This document shows positions 49,351-61,722 of a DNA stretch of 64,000 bases, piece after piece. The notes below the pieces were generated by a model. It saw nothing but the letters and a program-made list of their open reading frames with translations. It did no database searches and was not told the origin of the DNA. Source of the DNA: Hirundichthys speculiger (taxonomy: Eukaryota > Chordata > Actinopteri > Beloniformes > Exocoetidae); contig JAGFBZ010001955.1 in the NCBI GenBank assembly GCA_018398805.1, forward strand, positions 62,001 to 126,000, in the 5' to 3' direction. The position numbers and the translations under genes are program-made. Position 1 is the first letter of the stretch. The number at the start of each line of letters is the position of its first letter.

Positions 49351-50190
49351 TCTTCCTGAAACTCCATCCGTCATCAGTCCCTGATGAGATGTCTGAGCTG
49401 ACGACCATCAGGAACGACAGATCAGCTGACATGAAACCTGGACGCTGCTCTCACGAACGCCGTTAAAACATGACCGGAAACATCAGAAACAAGCTTCATT
49501 TGATTTGCAGACGAGTGTCGGTCAGTTTTCATTCATCCTCATCCGTGTCACCGTTGAGATCTTCCCAGATTTTCACTCCGAGGTCTCCGAGGTCCCCGGA
49601 CATTCTCCGCCCCCCGTGACCCTGAGCAGGGTCGTCTTATCGGTCCTCAACAGAACTCTGCTGCCGACGACCCTCCAACCCGCCTGGATGTGACTGCTGG
49701 CTGTAGGTCACGAGAACCTCCGAGCCTCTGAAGGTTCTGAATGGACCCTCGTGAAAGGTTGAAAACAAAGACAGCGAATGTGAGGACAAAGAGAAGAGGA
49801 GATAACGCTGCTGTCTGTTTGTCCTGCCCTGTTTATGCTTTCACTCTCTCAGTATCAGTGCGGTACAGGCGTTAGCATCGATTATCCGGGTCCAACCAGG
49901 CTTCCAGCTCACCCGCCCACCGTTCACCGTCTTCGCTGTCTTCGCTGTCTTCACTGTCGTGTCTTCAGCGTCCTCATCCATCCTCCATGGATCAAATTTC
50001 ACTCAGCTGGCAACAAATTTGCAAATATTTTGACAATCTTGAGGTCACTGTGCATGTTTTGGGGTCTCCTTTGCTGATGACTTTGTCGTTCCAAACAGCC
50101 AATCAAATTTCTTTACGCCAGGTGCAGATGTACGTCAATGACACGGTCCTGCGAAAAGAACGTGATTGGCTGAGTCGTTCTCAGCTATGC
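49351..50190. other. Unassigned
   Basis: Unique intronic sequence of normal complexity. 49869-49887 repeats a 19-mer from 48673-48691. No gene. Confidence 0.5.
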
Positions 50191-51130
50191 TGAAAAAGTT
50201 ACAATTTTATGAGAAGAATGCCAAGAGTTTTCATAATAAATCAGGATTTTATGTTAAAAAGGCAATGATTAAATGCAAAAAGTCAATCTTCACAAAAAGG
50301 TAATTTTACAAGAAAAGTTGTCATTCTAGATGAAAATAATGAAAAAAATCCCGAAAAATAAAAATCACAATTTCTGAAAAAGTTGTGATTTTTATGAAAA
50401 AGTCAATACTTTATGACAGGAGTGGAAAGGTTTACAGCAAAGCTATAGTTATGATTTCACAAATTTTACTATAAAAAGTCACAGTTTTACAAGAACAAAA
50501 ATGTAAAATTTTACTATATCAAAGCCACATTTTTAGAAAAAGAAAAATGTAAAATTTTACTATAAAAAGTCAGTTTTACAAGAAGAAAATATAAAATTTT
50601 ACTATAACAAAGCCACATTTAAGAAAAAAGAAAAATGTAAAATTTTACTATAAAAAGTCACAGTTTTACAAGAAGAAAAATGTAAAATTTTACTATAACA
50701 AAGCCACATTTTTAGAAAAAGAAAAATGTAAAGTTTTACTATAAAAAGTCAGTTTTACAAGAAGAAAAATATAAAATTTTACTATAACAAAGCCACATTT
50801 AAGAAAAAGAAAAATGTAAAATTTTACTATAAAAAGTCACAGTTTTACAAGAAGAAAAATGTAAAATTTTACTATAACAAAGCCACATTTCTAGAAAAAG
50901 AAAAATGTAAAATTTTACTATAAAAATCACAATTTTACAAGAAGAAAAATGTAAAATTTTACTATAACAAAGCCACATTTTAGAAAAAGAAAAATGTAAA
51001 ATTTTACTATAAAAAGTCAGTTCTACAAGAAGAAAAATGTAAAATTTTACTATAAAAAGTCACGATTTTAAAAGAAAATAAATGTTGCATTTTAATATGA
51101 AAAATAAATAAATAAAAAAGTCATGATTTC
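50191..51130. repeat. AT-word array with a regular ~90-bp tandem core
   Basis: AGCCACATTT recurs at 50523, 50611, 50702, 50791, 50881 and 50971 (88-91 bp apart) with GTAAAATTTTACTATAACAA and GTCACAGTTTTACAAGAAGA between. The core is 50440-51070. Confidence 0.9.
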
Positions 51131-51140
51131 ACAAGAAGCA

Positions 51141-51260
51141 ATTCAATTCAATTCAATTCAATTCAATTCAATTCAATTCAATTCAATTCAATTGTATTTC
51201 AATTCAATTTTATTTGTATAGCATCTGTCACAATGTCAATTGTCTCTAGATGCTTTACAG
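51141..51260 (-). repeat. (AATTC)n microsatellite and retroposon tail
   Basis: AATTC repeated about a dozen times, then TTTTATTTGTATAGCATCTG and CTCTAGATGCTTTACAGAGA; inverted 3' end of the same retroposon type as 11985-12060. Confidence 0.75.
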
Positions 51261-52467
51261 AGACCCAGATCATGACTCCCAAGCAAATATCATTAACTAA
51301 AATTTCCTCTACACAACTCCACAAAAAGAGGTCGCCATTTAAGAAAAATGTCATGAGTTTTGACAAGTCTGGATTTTACAAGACAAAGTAAAAAGAAATT
51401 GAAGAAGTTCTTTCCTGCTTCTCGTTTCTTACTTAGCGGCTGGGCTGAAAATAAAAGATCAAACAGAGCAGAATCACTCTTATTCCAAAGACGATGTTGT
51501 TGTGCTTGTAGCTGGACTCAGACGCCGTTGTGTCTTGTTCTGGGTTGGTCTGGAAGGGTTTGAGGCTGAAACTAATGACAGTCTCTGAGCTGCTTGGCGC
51601 TGGATTTGGGTTTTGTTGAGGTGGAGATGGTGTTTGCAGGATTAAAGCTGAGATTTAAGCCTCTGCCTTGCATGGTTGTTGAAACCTCTGCTGGTATCGG
51701 CTCCATGCTGAAGTGAATCCCTCTTGTTTCTCTCTGGTTTGGAGCTCTGTTGCCCTCAAACAGATGACATATTTCTGAGAAGAGCTCTCCACCTCATCTA
51801 GACTAACACCGTCCTCCGCTGTAATGGCTTCTGTCAACTGCCGCTGCCGCTAATTATAAAAGTCATCAAAACTCTCGGCTGAGTCAACTCAGATCTCACC
51901 GACGGGCAAACGCACTCGCTCTCCGTCCACTTTTATGCACATTAGCGCCTGCCTCCATCATTAACTCTGACTGCGGATCATGATTACACTGATTAATTGA
52001 ATGGAAAGGGGAATGAATCCCCCCAGACGAGAAGACACGAGGAGTAGGATGAAGTGATGGGGAAAAAAAAACAAGTAAAACAAACAGTGACTCAGCTGCG
52101 ACTGGGCGACGAAGCCTGAGAACGATGGGCTTCCACGGCCGCACCGTGTGATGATGGAGCGTGTTGGGTGGACTCGTCAGGAGCATTTTGAGACTGAGGA
52201 GTCGATCCCTCCGGCTAAAGTTAGCAAAACAGCTCCGTTCAGTCTCAGATCACCATTAAAGTCAAACACAATGTTTAAAAACCCTCTTTAATCCTTCTTT
52301 TCTTCTGTCTAAAATCACAAGAAAATAACTGAATTCTACATATGAATATTTTTATTTAACAACAGCGACGTTAGCTGGTTCCTTGGCCTAATGTCAGTGA
52401 TGGTGAGTTTAGAAATGTTAGCTAACTCCTGGTGATATTATCTGATTGTTAGCCACCATTAGTGATA
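51261..52467. other. Unassigned
   Basis: Unique intronic sequence. 51850-52030 is unusually free of repeats and could be conserved non-coding DNA; not provable here. 52370-52460 begins a GTTAGCTGG-type region. Confidence 0.45.
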
Positions 52468-52871
52468 TTAAAGGTGGAGTAGGTGTTCTTTGAAAAAACG
52501 GTTCCAGCAATCCAACTCAAGTGAGATTTTGAAAATATACACTCCCTCCCTCCTCCCAAAGGCTCCGCCTCCTCCTCTTCAGCTCACCCCTCGAAACCAC
52601 GCCTTCACATGATTCACGACTGCATGAACCATAGGGAGGGAGGGAGGGAGGGGTGATATTTGATGGACGTATTAGGCAGCCAATCAAAATAGTGATGATC
52701 ACTTTTTTGATTGGTCAGAGTTTTTCTCTGATTATACCTTCTAGACTGGACCAAAATGTTTAGTTTTTTTTGCAAACATTTTATTTCAGTGGGTGCAATG
52801 GAAATGTGAAAAGGTTTTCAGGCAATATTGTAAAAAGTGTTGCAAAAAAACAACACCCACCCCACCTTTAA
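52468..52871. mobile_element. 404-bp MITE flanked by TTAA
   Basis: Left TTAAAGGTGGAGTAGGTGTT and right AACACCCACCCCACCTTTAA are inverted, with TTAA at both outer edges. TTAA duplication plus these ends suggests a piggyBac-type non-autonomous element. It separates two parts of a GTTAGC-word region. Confidence 0.75.
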
Positions 52872-53850
52872 CTGGTCATTAATGATGTCTGGTCATTAGT
52901 AAAGTTGGCTAATTGCTTATAATTTAAGCTGTGTATTAGTAATGCTAGCTTGTTGTTTAAAATATTAGCTGGCTGCTAGTTAAGTTAGCTAATAGCTTAA
53001 GATGTTAGCTGGTGCCATGACCTGATTGATCATAACTTCAGCTTGTCTTTACTGACATTAGCTGTCAGGTAGTGATGTTAGCTGTTAGCCAGTTCTGAGC
53101 ATTGCTACTTGACTGTTAACATGAGAAGTGGTTAATTAACAGTCCTGACATTAGCTGATTATTAGTAATGTTGACTGGTTACTAGTTAATATAGCAGCAA
53201 AATTGATACTTTTTGACATACAATTGCTACTTTACTGCAAATTTTTGAATTTTGTCAATTTTTAAAGCAGATTTTCCAAAATTGTGACACTTTCCAAAAT
53301 GATCACGTTTGGTGTAAAATTTACAAAATAGTTACTTTCTGGTTAAGTTAGCTGATTCATAAAGATGTTAGCTGCTTATCAGTGATGTTAGCTGATGAAT
53401 AATGACATTAGCTGGTTCTAAATGAACTGTGACAACTGTCTGGCTAATTCCTCACAATATCTCCTGATTGTTAGCATGAGCAGTTAGCAAACACTTTTGA
53501 CTGGTAACTAGTGATGTTAGCTGGCTGCTAGTTAAAGCTAAAAGTTGAAGTTTGCATACTTAAAAAACTGTAAATTTTCAAAAAATTGTGAATGTGACAA
53601 AATGTGAAACTTTTTGTTGTAAAATTGTCTTTTGTTTAAGTGTGCATTTTTTTTGTAAAAATTATAATTTTTGTTGTAAAATTTTTTTTAAAACTCAATT
53701 TCGTTTCGTTCCAACTTGTTTTATAAAATACATTTTTGAACCAAAATCTGCAACTTTTTGATGAACACTTTTGACTTTTATGAAAGTGCACGTTTTGTTG
53801 GTATAAATATTATGAATTTACTCTTAATCCTAAAATTCTCAAGTAGTCTC
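52872..53850. repeat. Mixed degenerate GTTAGCTG and AT-word arrays
   Basis: 52890-53200 and 53335-53540 consist of GTGATGTTAGCTGGTTACTA-like words. 53200-53330 and 53540-53800 are inverted AT-words (AAAATTGTGACACTTTCC, TTGTTGTAAAATTGTC). The two repeat families alternate. Confidence 0.75.
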
Positions 53851-54082
53851 AAGTAGTTATTTGAGGTTTTGAATACCAAATGAAACACACAGTTGCATTT
53901 GGTACAGTTGGTATATTGAGGGCTACGATACTGGATATTTGCTGATATCTGATATGCTGATATTTTTGTAACAGATTTTTTCCGATCGCAGTAGCAGTAC
54001 TTAGTACCATCATTGTAATGGGACCAAGGGGCAACCATCCCACTTCCTGGACATAATCCAGCATGTATGTTTTTTTTTTTTT
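53851..54082. other. Unassigned
   Basis: Unique sequence ending in a T run at 54069-54086. Confidence 0.45.
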
Positions 54083-54175
54083 TTTTGCAATTCTTCTACT
54101 GACCACTAGGTGCTGGTGGGAAAACAGAGCATTGACTCCAGTTATAAAATGTCTAACTTTGCAGCAAAATATTCA
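54083..54175 (+). repeat. Dispersed repeat, CTACTGRCCACTAGG family (copy 3)
   Basis: TTGCAATTCTTCTACTGACC, ACTAGGTGCTGG, AAAACAGAGCATTGACTCC and AAATGTCTAACTTTGCAGCA in the same order as copy 2. Confidence 0.6.
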
Positions 54176-54515
54176 CAACTGTACAGGGGGGTAATTTTTT
54201 TTGTAGCACATCAGATACATTTATATTAAGAAGAAAACTGACAAGTCAGATGCCCAGACATCATTTGACATTATTTGTTTGATAGTGAGCCATTAGTTTT
54301 GCCGTTGGCTAAGACAGCTAACCACTGCTGTTGTGATTTTAGCAACTTAGCACTTGGTATTATATTGACTTCTGAATTGTGAATAGAAACAGGTCATGGT
54401 CATATGTTAAGGAGAATATGTCTTCTTGGGCTAGTGTGGACTGTACTAACAGACCAAGAGACTGTGTGTGGTTGGACGGAGCTTAGCTTAGCCATGCTAA
54501 CTGTACCGGGATGAT

Positions 54516-55262
54516 TTACTTCAGGTCCCAGCACGGTTCTAACTGGAAGAGTCTGGAAATGTTTTCCAGCTCAGCCGGTAAAAGGACCTCACTCAGCTTC
54601 TCGCCTTCAGCCGAGTTGGGCAACAGCTCCATGTTGGACCGACAATGGCACGTGGCTAACAAGCCAAACGGCTCATTGTAACTCCTTTCACATTTCTTCG
54701 AAGCGGAATTGTACAGGGACATTGGTTTTTGCCAATGTTGTGTCGATATCATCGTGCATCCACCACGTATGTGATTGTCTCTGCACACACTCCTGGGCCA
54801 GAGATAATGAAGGGGCGGGCTGGATCTGGTCTGTGGGCCTTGGGTTTGAGATTTGTGCTCTAAATTAAGTTGGTAATCTGGTATCACTGATGCAAACAGT
54901 TTAATCCTCTGTTTGAATTCTGCAGTGGAGGAGATCACATTGTGCTGAGACATTGAGGAGAAAATCCAATGTTTCCCATGATTCACTGATGGATTATCTG
55001 TTATTATTAGATTATAGTGTTGTAGGGCTGTCATTGCGCCATTGTCTTTTAAATTGCGCAGATGTTTGTGATTACATGTAAACCATTTATTTTCAGCCAG
55101 ACGAGTTAGTTCTGCCCGTGGGGACTTTTCGTTGACTTTTGTCTTCCTGGAACTGATTTTTGAAACACGGAGCACGAGGAAGACTGAACTAAATATCAGA
55201 TACAGCCCAGGAAAAGACTCTTTATGGTAAATATTCAAAACAATTCCAGTACACTCACTCAC
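54516..55262 (-). other. 248-residue open frame of unknown nature
   Basis: The longest open frame in the window not built from tandem repeats. It starts MSECTGIVLNIYHKESFPGL and ends RLFQLEPCWDLK. A hydrophobic stretch at residues ~15-32 (FPGLYLIFSSVFLVLRV) could be a membrane segment, followed by a basic stretch (SKISSRKTKVNEKSPR) and a Cys/His-containing middle. I recognise no family and no splice or promoter evidence. It lies in a grm7 intron, same strand. A chance frame, a decayed transposon gene or a retrocopy are all possible. Confidence 0.25.
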
Positions 55263-55609
55263 ACACGCATTCTGGTCTACACCACCACCAGGGGACCATC
55301 AGATTTCACCTGCCAGGTGGGGACCAGTGTTTCTGTTCATTTTAGGAAATTAAATTCAGCAGAAATGTTTCTCTAAGGACCTGTTTTTCCACACAAATCT
55401 CCAACCTTCACAGTCAGTTTTTCCTTATTTCTTTCAAAAATGTTAAATGTTCAAATTATAATACTTTTGACTGACTTCATCAAACAAATCCCAGAACTAT
55501 TGTTGACAGCTTCGTCTGCTACCACCATTCAGCTGTTGTTTAAAAAAACAACTGTCAAAATGCAAATGACAAACCATCAGGAACAATGGCTGGAATGAAC
55601 TAACGGGTA
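55263..55609. other. Unassigned
   Basis: Unique intronic sequence. Nothing recognised. Confidence 0.45.
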
Positions 55610-56110
55610 TCTCAGCTTGTTATCATCACTAAGAACAAGCTAATGTCATTAGCATCCTGCTGACAATACTGCTAATCAGTCATTAACATAAACTAATGTT
55701 GTTAGCAACCTGAAAATGTGACTGTAAATCAGCTAATGTTAACGGTGAGCCCACATCACTGACTATCAGCTAATGGCGTTAACAACCTGCTAATATCATT
55801 ATCAGCTGGCTAACATCCAAGATAAGCAGACATTAACAACCAGCTAGGTTCAATGGTGTACCGCTAACAGCTTAAGCAAACAACTTCTGTCACTGATTAC
55901 CAGTTAATTTCATTAACATCTAGCAAATGTCACTGATAAGTGGTCATTAACAACCAGCTAACTTATCTGTGAAGTCAGTTAGATGCTAATAACATTAGCA
56001 TGAGCTGACATTAGCAGATATGAGAAACAATTTAACATAATAAGCAGCTAGCATTACTAATGTTCAACCACGAATCATTAGCAATTAGCTGATGTCATTA
56101 TTATCTTTGT
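55610..56110. repeat. Degenerate GCTAATGTCATTAGCA array
   Basis: Imperfect ~20-bp words (GCTAATGTCATTAGCATCC, AACAACCAGCTA), clearly related to 5330-6620. Confidence 0.8.
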
Positions 56111-56699
56111 CACTGATGTCCAGAAATGTCTTTAGCAACTTCACTATTTGCAACATTTTTATGTTCTGGTTTTATCTTTTTTATATTAATGAGTCTCTCA
56201 AGCTGATTTTTCTCCTCAGCCTCAAATCAAAGTGTCTCTTTACATGGCTTCTACACGCGTTCTACATGTTCCAGGCGTTCCCGCTAACGTCAGCCTCAGT
56301 AATGACGGTCAGTAATGAGTGCCCACAGCGAGGAATGATGATTGTTAGTTAGTCTAACAGACACAGCTGTCCACATCTGGAGCACCTGCGGCCCTCCAGG
56401 TGAATTATTCACAGATGTGGGAGAGAAGAGACGTGGCCTGGAATTCAGAGGAGTTCCCGCTGAGGAGAAAAACCGCACGTGGGGGATGAATAGCTCCACC
56501 TTCTCTGCAAAAATGTCCGTGACAGACGTTCTGCGAGAGCAGAGAGATTTGAGTCCAGTTTAAAAAAAAAACCTCCAGATTCATGTTTCCACACGTTCTG
56601 TTCACCCTCAGTTTTAATTTTTCTCTCAGGTGCAGTCATGTGATGTTTTTTTTTTTTTTTTAGCATCTTCTTGTTGGGAAATGACCTCAGTAAAAACTC
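56111..56699. other. Unassigned
   Basis: Unique intronic sequence with a T run at 56646-56660. ORFs on both strands overlap and are not supported. Confidence 0.45.
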
Positions 56700-57310
56700 C
56701 ATTAAGCTTTCATTTATTGAGGATTTTATCCTCTTTGTGATCCTTTAGCATTTAGCATCTCTGAGATTTGAGACCCTTTAAGGTCAATATAAACCTTTGA
56801 TAGTTTAGCTTCTATTTGCTGGTGTTTGTGTTCCTTTGTGGTAAATATTAACCCTTTTTTCGGACATTGTCTTTTTCTGGTAGTTTGTCACCTCAGTGGA
56901 AGTTTTGCAGTGTTTAGTGATACTTTACTATCTCTTGATGGGTGTTCTTCTGTCTCTGTGTTGTAGTTTGACGTCTCTATGAAGGTTTTGTGTGACTTTT
57001 TAAATCTTTGCATCTATACACTGGGATTGGTTTGTGTGCCTTTGTGGTCAATGTTAACCTTTTTGGCAGGTTTTGCGCATCTTCCTGGTAGTTTGGCGTC
57101 TTTTAATGGAGATTTTGTCCCTTTATATATCCTTAGTTTTTTTTTTTTGTTTTTGTCTCTATGATTAAGATAAATCTTCTTTTGTAGATTTTTTTTTTCT
57201 TTCTGGTACGTTTTGCATCTCTTGTTGAGGTTTTTGTGTCTCTTGTGGTGAATCTGAATATTTTGTGAAGGTTTTTTTGTTGTCTTATTTTGTCTCTTTT
57301 GCTGGTTTTA
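56700..57310. repeat. T-rich degenerate array (TTTTGTGTCTYTTTGTGGT words)
   Basis: Loose repetition of GTTTTGTGTCTCTTGTGGTG, TAGTTTGACGTCTCTATGAA and AATATTAACC words. Related words occur at 60880-61270 and 62690-62830. Confidence 0.6.
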
Positions 57311-58624
57311 GATTTCTCAGGACTTCAGGGGAGGTCCTGGTCCAGATCTTCCAGACTGTCAGATCTGAGCTCTCAGAGTGGACAGGGGAATTCTGGGAAT
57401 TCTTGGGAATGAGCCTTCAGAAAGCAGCAGCTGAGGGGAAGTCAGCAGGAGCCTTGATATTTCTGGACAAAAAAAAAAAAACCCAGAGAACATGATGGGA
57501 TGGAAGTAGAGGGTTTTCGTCTGATTCTCTGCCTGTTTCTTGGACTCTTTCAGCGATCAAACTGCCTGATGAACCCATAAATCCCTCACACCATCAGATA
57601 ATCTTCTCTACACTTCAGCTCTGTCATAATTAGCTTCTGTTGGAGGCCAAATCTGGCATAAATCGGTTGGCTGATCCTGCAGAAACCCCAGGCCCGATTT
57701 GGACAGGAAGTTACCGGCGTGGTTGGGCGTTAATTCTCCAAATCTGGTCAGGAAACATTCACTGAGGGGTTCTCCTACACGGCCAGAGAGATCAGAGTCC
57801 CTTAAGCAGACTGAAACGAATCTATAATATCTTCCCAACCGCCAGCTTCGGTCTCTCTGGATAGATAATGTATTCTGGGAGTCAGAGTCAGAGTCAAAAC
57901 TGAGTAAATTACAAAATGCCTCCATGTTTTCTTTGGAGCTGGTGAGAGAGCAGAAACAGGAGCCGGTCCAGTTCAAAGGAAAGCCAACATGCCGGAGCCC
58001 ATCAGCCTTCACATCTCGTTCTGTTCAATGACCATCCCTGGTCACTGAAATGTTGCTAAATAGACATTATTAAGACAAAAATAAAACTTAAATATGTTTT
58101 TTTTGGACACATTAACGTCAAAGCCTGCCACAGTTTTCCTGCTTTGCCCTTTTCAGGGTGCGATTATTTATGATGCTGGTCATTGGCTCTCCATCTTTTT
58201 GGAGCAAATGCAGCTGCCTGAGCCTGTCATAAAGAATTAAAAAAATGTATTTGAGAATTCAAACGAATTCAGAATAACACAGTAAACTGTTTTGAGGGCC
58301 ATGAATCAATCAAATGAACAACAGGAAGTAAATTCCTGATGAAAAAGCTGGCTGAGAGAGTTAATTGAAAAGTCAAGACTGCTTTAAATGCTGCTTTTAA
58401 ATGTGTTAGAAATTATGTCAGTTTTAAATATTGTTAACTCTTTTTCACTGGTCTACAGTTCAGCAGTGCTTTTGGACTTGATGAGTCTGATTCAGCTATT
58501 TTAGTACATTCTTTAAATGGAGCACTGATCCTGACGCAGCTGCACCGATGACACTCTTCTGAGAAAGTTTTTTCAAGTAATGGGCAACTAGGCTTGACTA
58601 TCAATTATTGATTGTGTTGTTTGG
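57311..58624. other. Unassigned
   Basis: Unique intronic sequence. The 134-residue minus frame at 57608-58012 shows no recognised family. Confidence 0.5.
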
Positions 58625-58787
58625 GTTTTGATTAGGGCTGTCAATTTCTCAAAATAATTAATCAGATTAATCGCATGACTGTCAATAGTTAATCATGATT
58701 AATCGCAAATTAATCGCATATTTTTATCTGTTCTAAATCTACCTTATACAGATCTTTTTCAAGTTGTATTACTCTTATTAATACGAG

Positions 58788-59320
58788 TCCTGACTAGAAC
58801 CAGGAAATATGACCATATTAGTCCAGTCCTGAGGTCTCTGGCTTCCTGTCACTCAGAGAATAGACTTTAAAACAGCTCTACTTGTGTTCAAGTCTCTTCA
58901 TGGCCCCAAAGTCCATCTCTGACATGTTAGATCCATATGAACCAACCTGGACTCTGAGAACCTCAGGTAGTGGTCTCCTGCTGGTGTCCAGAGTCAGGAC
59001 TAAACAAGGTGAAGCTGCATTTCAGTTTTATGCTCTAAAATCTGGACCAGTCTTCTAAAAGATGTGAGACAGACCTGAACTCTGACAATGTTCAGATCCA
59101 GACTGAAAAACAGTTCTGTTTAGATGTGAAGATGATGACTGGAAGGATTTTATCTGCACTCTCCATTTTTAATTTAATTAATTAATTTTTCTATTAATCA
59201 ATTTTATTTATTATTGATTATTTTTATGCTTGTATGGAATGATTCTATTTGCCTTCTTGTGACTGCATCTGTAAAGCACTTTGAATTGAATTGCAAATAA
59301 AGTTGCAAATAAGTTGCCTT
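58788..59320 (+). mobile_element. L2-clade LINE 3' end inserted in the hAT element
   Basis: Translation gives RTRKYDHISPVLRSLASCHS, the conserved C-terminal region of L2-type LINE proteins, then CVQVSSWPQSPSL from a shifted KSLHGLAPK motif. The 3' end is TGTAAAGCACTTTGAATTGA. hAT sequence resumes at about 59320. 5'-truncated and frameshifted. Confidence 0.85.
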
Positions 59321-59399
59321 GCCTAATATGAGAGTACACAAATGCTTGCCTTATGCAAAACAAATGCATGTTTATTTATTGCTACAATGCCAAATCCAT

Positions 59400-59424
59400 T
59401 ATATTATATTATATTATATTATAT

Positions 59425-59509
<85 letters not shown>

Positions 59510-59510
59510 T
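59400..59510. repeat. (TA)n microsatellite
   Basis: ATATT-rich start then (TA)n with single G interruptions, inside the hAT element. Confidence 0.95.
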
Positions 59511-60368
59511 CAATATTTCTCTTATGTTCTTCATACAAAATATTTTCGTGGTTCGCTTTAAACAAGGGGGGGGGGGGGGGGCTCTCTGCATCAGCGCTCT
59601 AGTTAGCCGTCAAGTGACCGGACTCCGGTGGTAACTAAATTCACATCGACAGTAAACACAAACAACATTTATCTTGTGGAGTTAGCCATCAGGCAAGGTT
59701 TTGAAGCTAAACTTACCATTCAAAATAGTATCTTTTGTATCCATTTTTTTTTTTACTGCTAACTAACGGAGGATTGTTTACGTCTGTCTGTCTGCGGCAT
59801 GGACGTCGAATGACTTCCTGTTTTGACAGGACTACAGGACTACAACTATGGCGGGGCCCTGAGGCTCATCAAACCTACTCTCCTCTCTACTATGTACATC
59901 AAAGGCAACCCGTTAATCGTGCGATAAAAAAATTAGTTGCGTTAAAAATTATTTTGCGTTAATCACGTGTTAACACGTTAACTTTGACAGCCCTAGTTTT
60001 GATATTAACTTCTTAAAATGCAGTCACGCTTGTTTGCATTTTGACTGGTCATGCAATCAGTCAGAAGCCGTTTTGAATAGACTACTGTCGCTGCTGCTGC
60101 TGCTACGGATTTGTTTGAAGGTGTCGCTATGTAGATCATTTACCGGAGATATGCAAGTGAACCGGCAAAAGGAAAATATAAGAAATCATTCACAAAAAAT
60201 AATCATGATATCTTGTAAACAATAGTGCCAACTTTTCAGCTGACTTGTACACGGTGATCCCTGGCATTGCTCGAACGTTAGCGCCCCGTTGAGAGACGCT
60301 GGTAAAGCTAATCTGGACCCGTGACTGGGTCCATCGGGTTTTAAGGGGTCAAAGTGCTGAAGACTCAC

Positions 60369-60508
60369 GTTGAGCTGAAGGGTTTCGGTCCACTGTCCGA
60401 TCATGCGGTAGCCCGCGCCAGTGATGTTGTTCCACTGGTACTGGAAGAGGTCGTACCGTCCCGGCGCGTCACCGTTCCTGTTGAACGTCACCAAAGTGCC
60501 GGCACTTC
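60369..60508 (-). CDS. grm7: grm7 exon: C-terminal part of the glutamate-binding domain
   Basis: A 140-bp exon encoding 46 full codons after a split glycine codon. The peptide starts [20 protein letters not shown] and ends [10 protein letters not shown], the end of the extracellular Venus-flytrap ligand-binding domain just before the cysteine-rich linker. The acceptor is CTCCACAG, read on minus just above 60508; the donor is GTGAGT at 60368-60363. It starts at phase 1 and ends on a codon boundary, so it joins the next exon directly (IEDMQW). A sequon N-I-T lies mid-exon where mammalian GRM7 also has a glycosylation-type sequence. The open frame runs past both splice sites by chance and those extensions are not part of the protein. 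The upstream exon was not found in the remaining 3.5 kb and is probably outside the window. Confidence 0.93.
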
Positions 60509-60879
60509 CTGTGGAGGAGAACACCTCGATCAATACATCAATCAGTTCCCATGAACAGGTTGCAAGAAGTGAGTCGATGAAACGGTGAACAAATGACAGA
60601 ATTTTTATGTACCACATCAGGTAAAGTTATATAAAGCAACACATTTAAATATAATTGAGGGTGTGGCTCTATGAGTGACAGCTGGTTTACAGTCTATGTA
60701 CTTTACATCTCAGCTGAATTATGTTGATGAATACAGGCAGGACGAAATATGAATGTTTGAACAGATATGATCAAAATTAATGCAAGCTAACATTGGTCAT
60801 CTTATTAGTTTAGTATGAGCTAAGCTAAGCTAAAGTAACTAGCTTGTGGTAACAGAGGTAAGGTGGACGAGTTTCTAAG
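60509..60879. other. grm7 intron upstream of the exon at 60369-60508
   Basis: Intronic sequence on the 5' side of the first recognised exon. Nothing else supported. Confidence 0.5.
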
Positions 60880-61270
60880 TAACAGCCAGGTTTGTTCTTT
60901 CCACCATATGTCCATTTGGTGGTTTAGCAACTCATTGTTAGCCGCTTAGCATGTAGCTGTGGTCATTGTTTGCCTCTGTGGTCAGTTAATATCTCTGTAT
61001 TCTGTTTTTAATATCTCTGTATTCCGTGCTCACCTAGCATCTTTGTCATCATTTAGCATCCTAGTTTTTTAGCATATAACTGTGGTCATTTTGTGTCACT
61101 GTGCTTATTTAATATAATTTTGTGGTGGTTTAGCATATTTTTTAGCTGTTGTTTTTTGTCTGCGGTCATTTAGCATATCTTTATTGCGTTTTAAAATTCT
61201 CTCATGATTATTAAGCATTTCTCATCTTGTGTCTTTGCACTCATTTGAAATCTCTTTGGGTTATTTGCTG
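60880..61270. repeat. Degenerate TTTAGCATCT array
   Basis: Loose units of TGTGGTCATTTAGCATCTC-like words, akin to 56700-57310. Confidence 0.6.
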
Positions 61271-61722
61271 ACAGCTGGGTGGGCTGACTGGGAAACGCCC
61301 ACCCCGGCTGATTCTGCTTCCAAGAGTCCTGAGAAGATTTCCCATGAGCAACCTGGCTCCATTGGCTAAACTGGACTGCCGGCCCGATGTGTGTAGCTGT
61401 TGCCTGGCTCGGCTGGTTCAGCTAAAAGAGCTGAGATAGCATAGCTTCAGGTTAGCTGAAGGAGCTCTCAGCCAACAGCCCACGTCGGGCCCCTCAGCTG
61501 AAGGACCTGAGTCGAGCCATTTCAGTTTGACTTGTGCTCTGACCTGCAGTAAAAACCATCCCTGCAATCGCACCTCAAACCAACCACACCCATCTACAGA
61601 GGTCAGTACAGCGAACACAACACACAAGCGCAGCAGAACGTACTCTCTAAAAGATGACCATGTTCGTTTCTATTCACAGCTCAGAGGTCAATATGACGCA
61701 AAGTTCTAAGTAGCTAAAACAA
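61271..61722. other. Unassigned
   Basis: Unique sequence with GCTGAAGGAGCT / GCTGAAGGACCT words near 61455-61510. No gene. Confidence 0.45.

Larger units (their letters stand above)
58633..59995. mobile_element. hAT element with 8-bp target duplication, containing an L2 LINE
   Basis: TAGGGCTGTCAA at the left end is exactly inverted at the right (TTGACAGCCCTA, 59984-59995). GTTTTGAT at 58625-58632 is repeated at 59996-60003, the hAT-type 8-bp duplication. AATTAATCGCATG-like subterminal words are typical of this fish family. It has no transposase and includes an L2 fragment, a (TA)n tract and a G16 run (59566-59581). Confidence 0.93.

Noticed and set aside
57608..58012. 134-residue minus ORF
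   Set aside because: No recognised family, no splice or promoter context; length is within chance for unique DNA.
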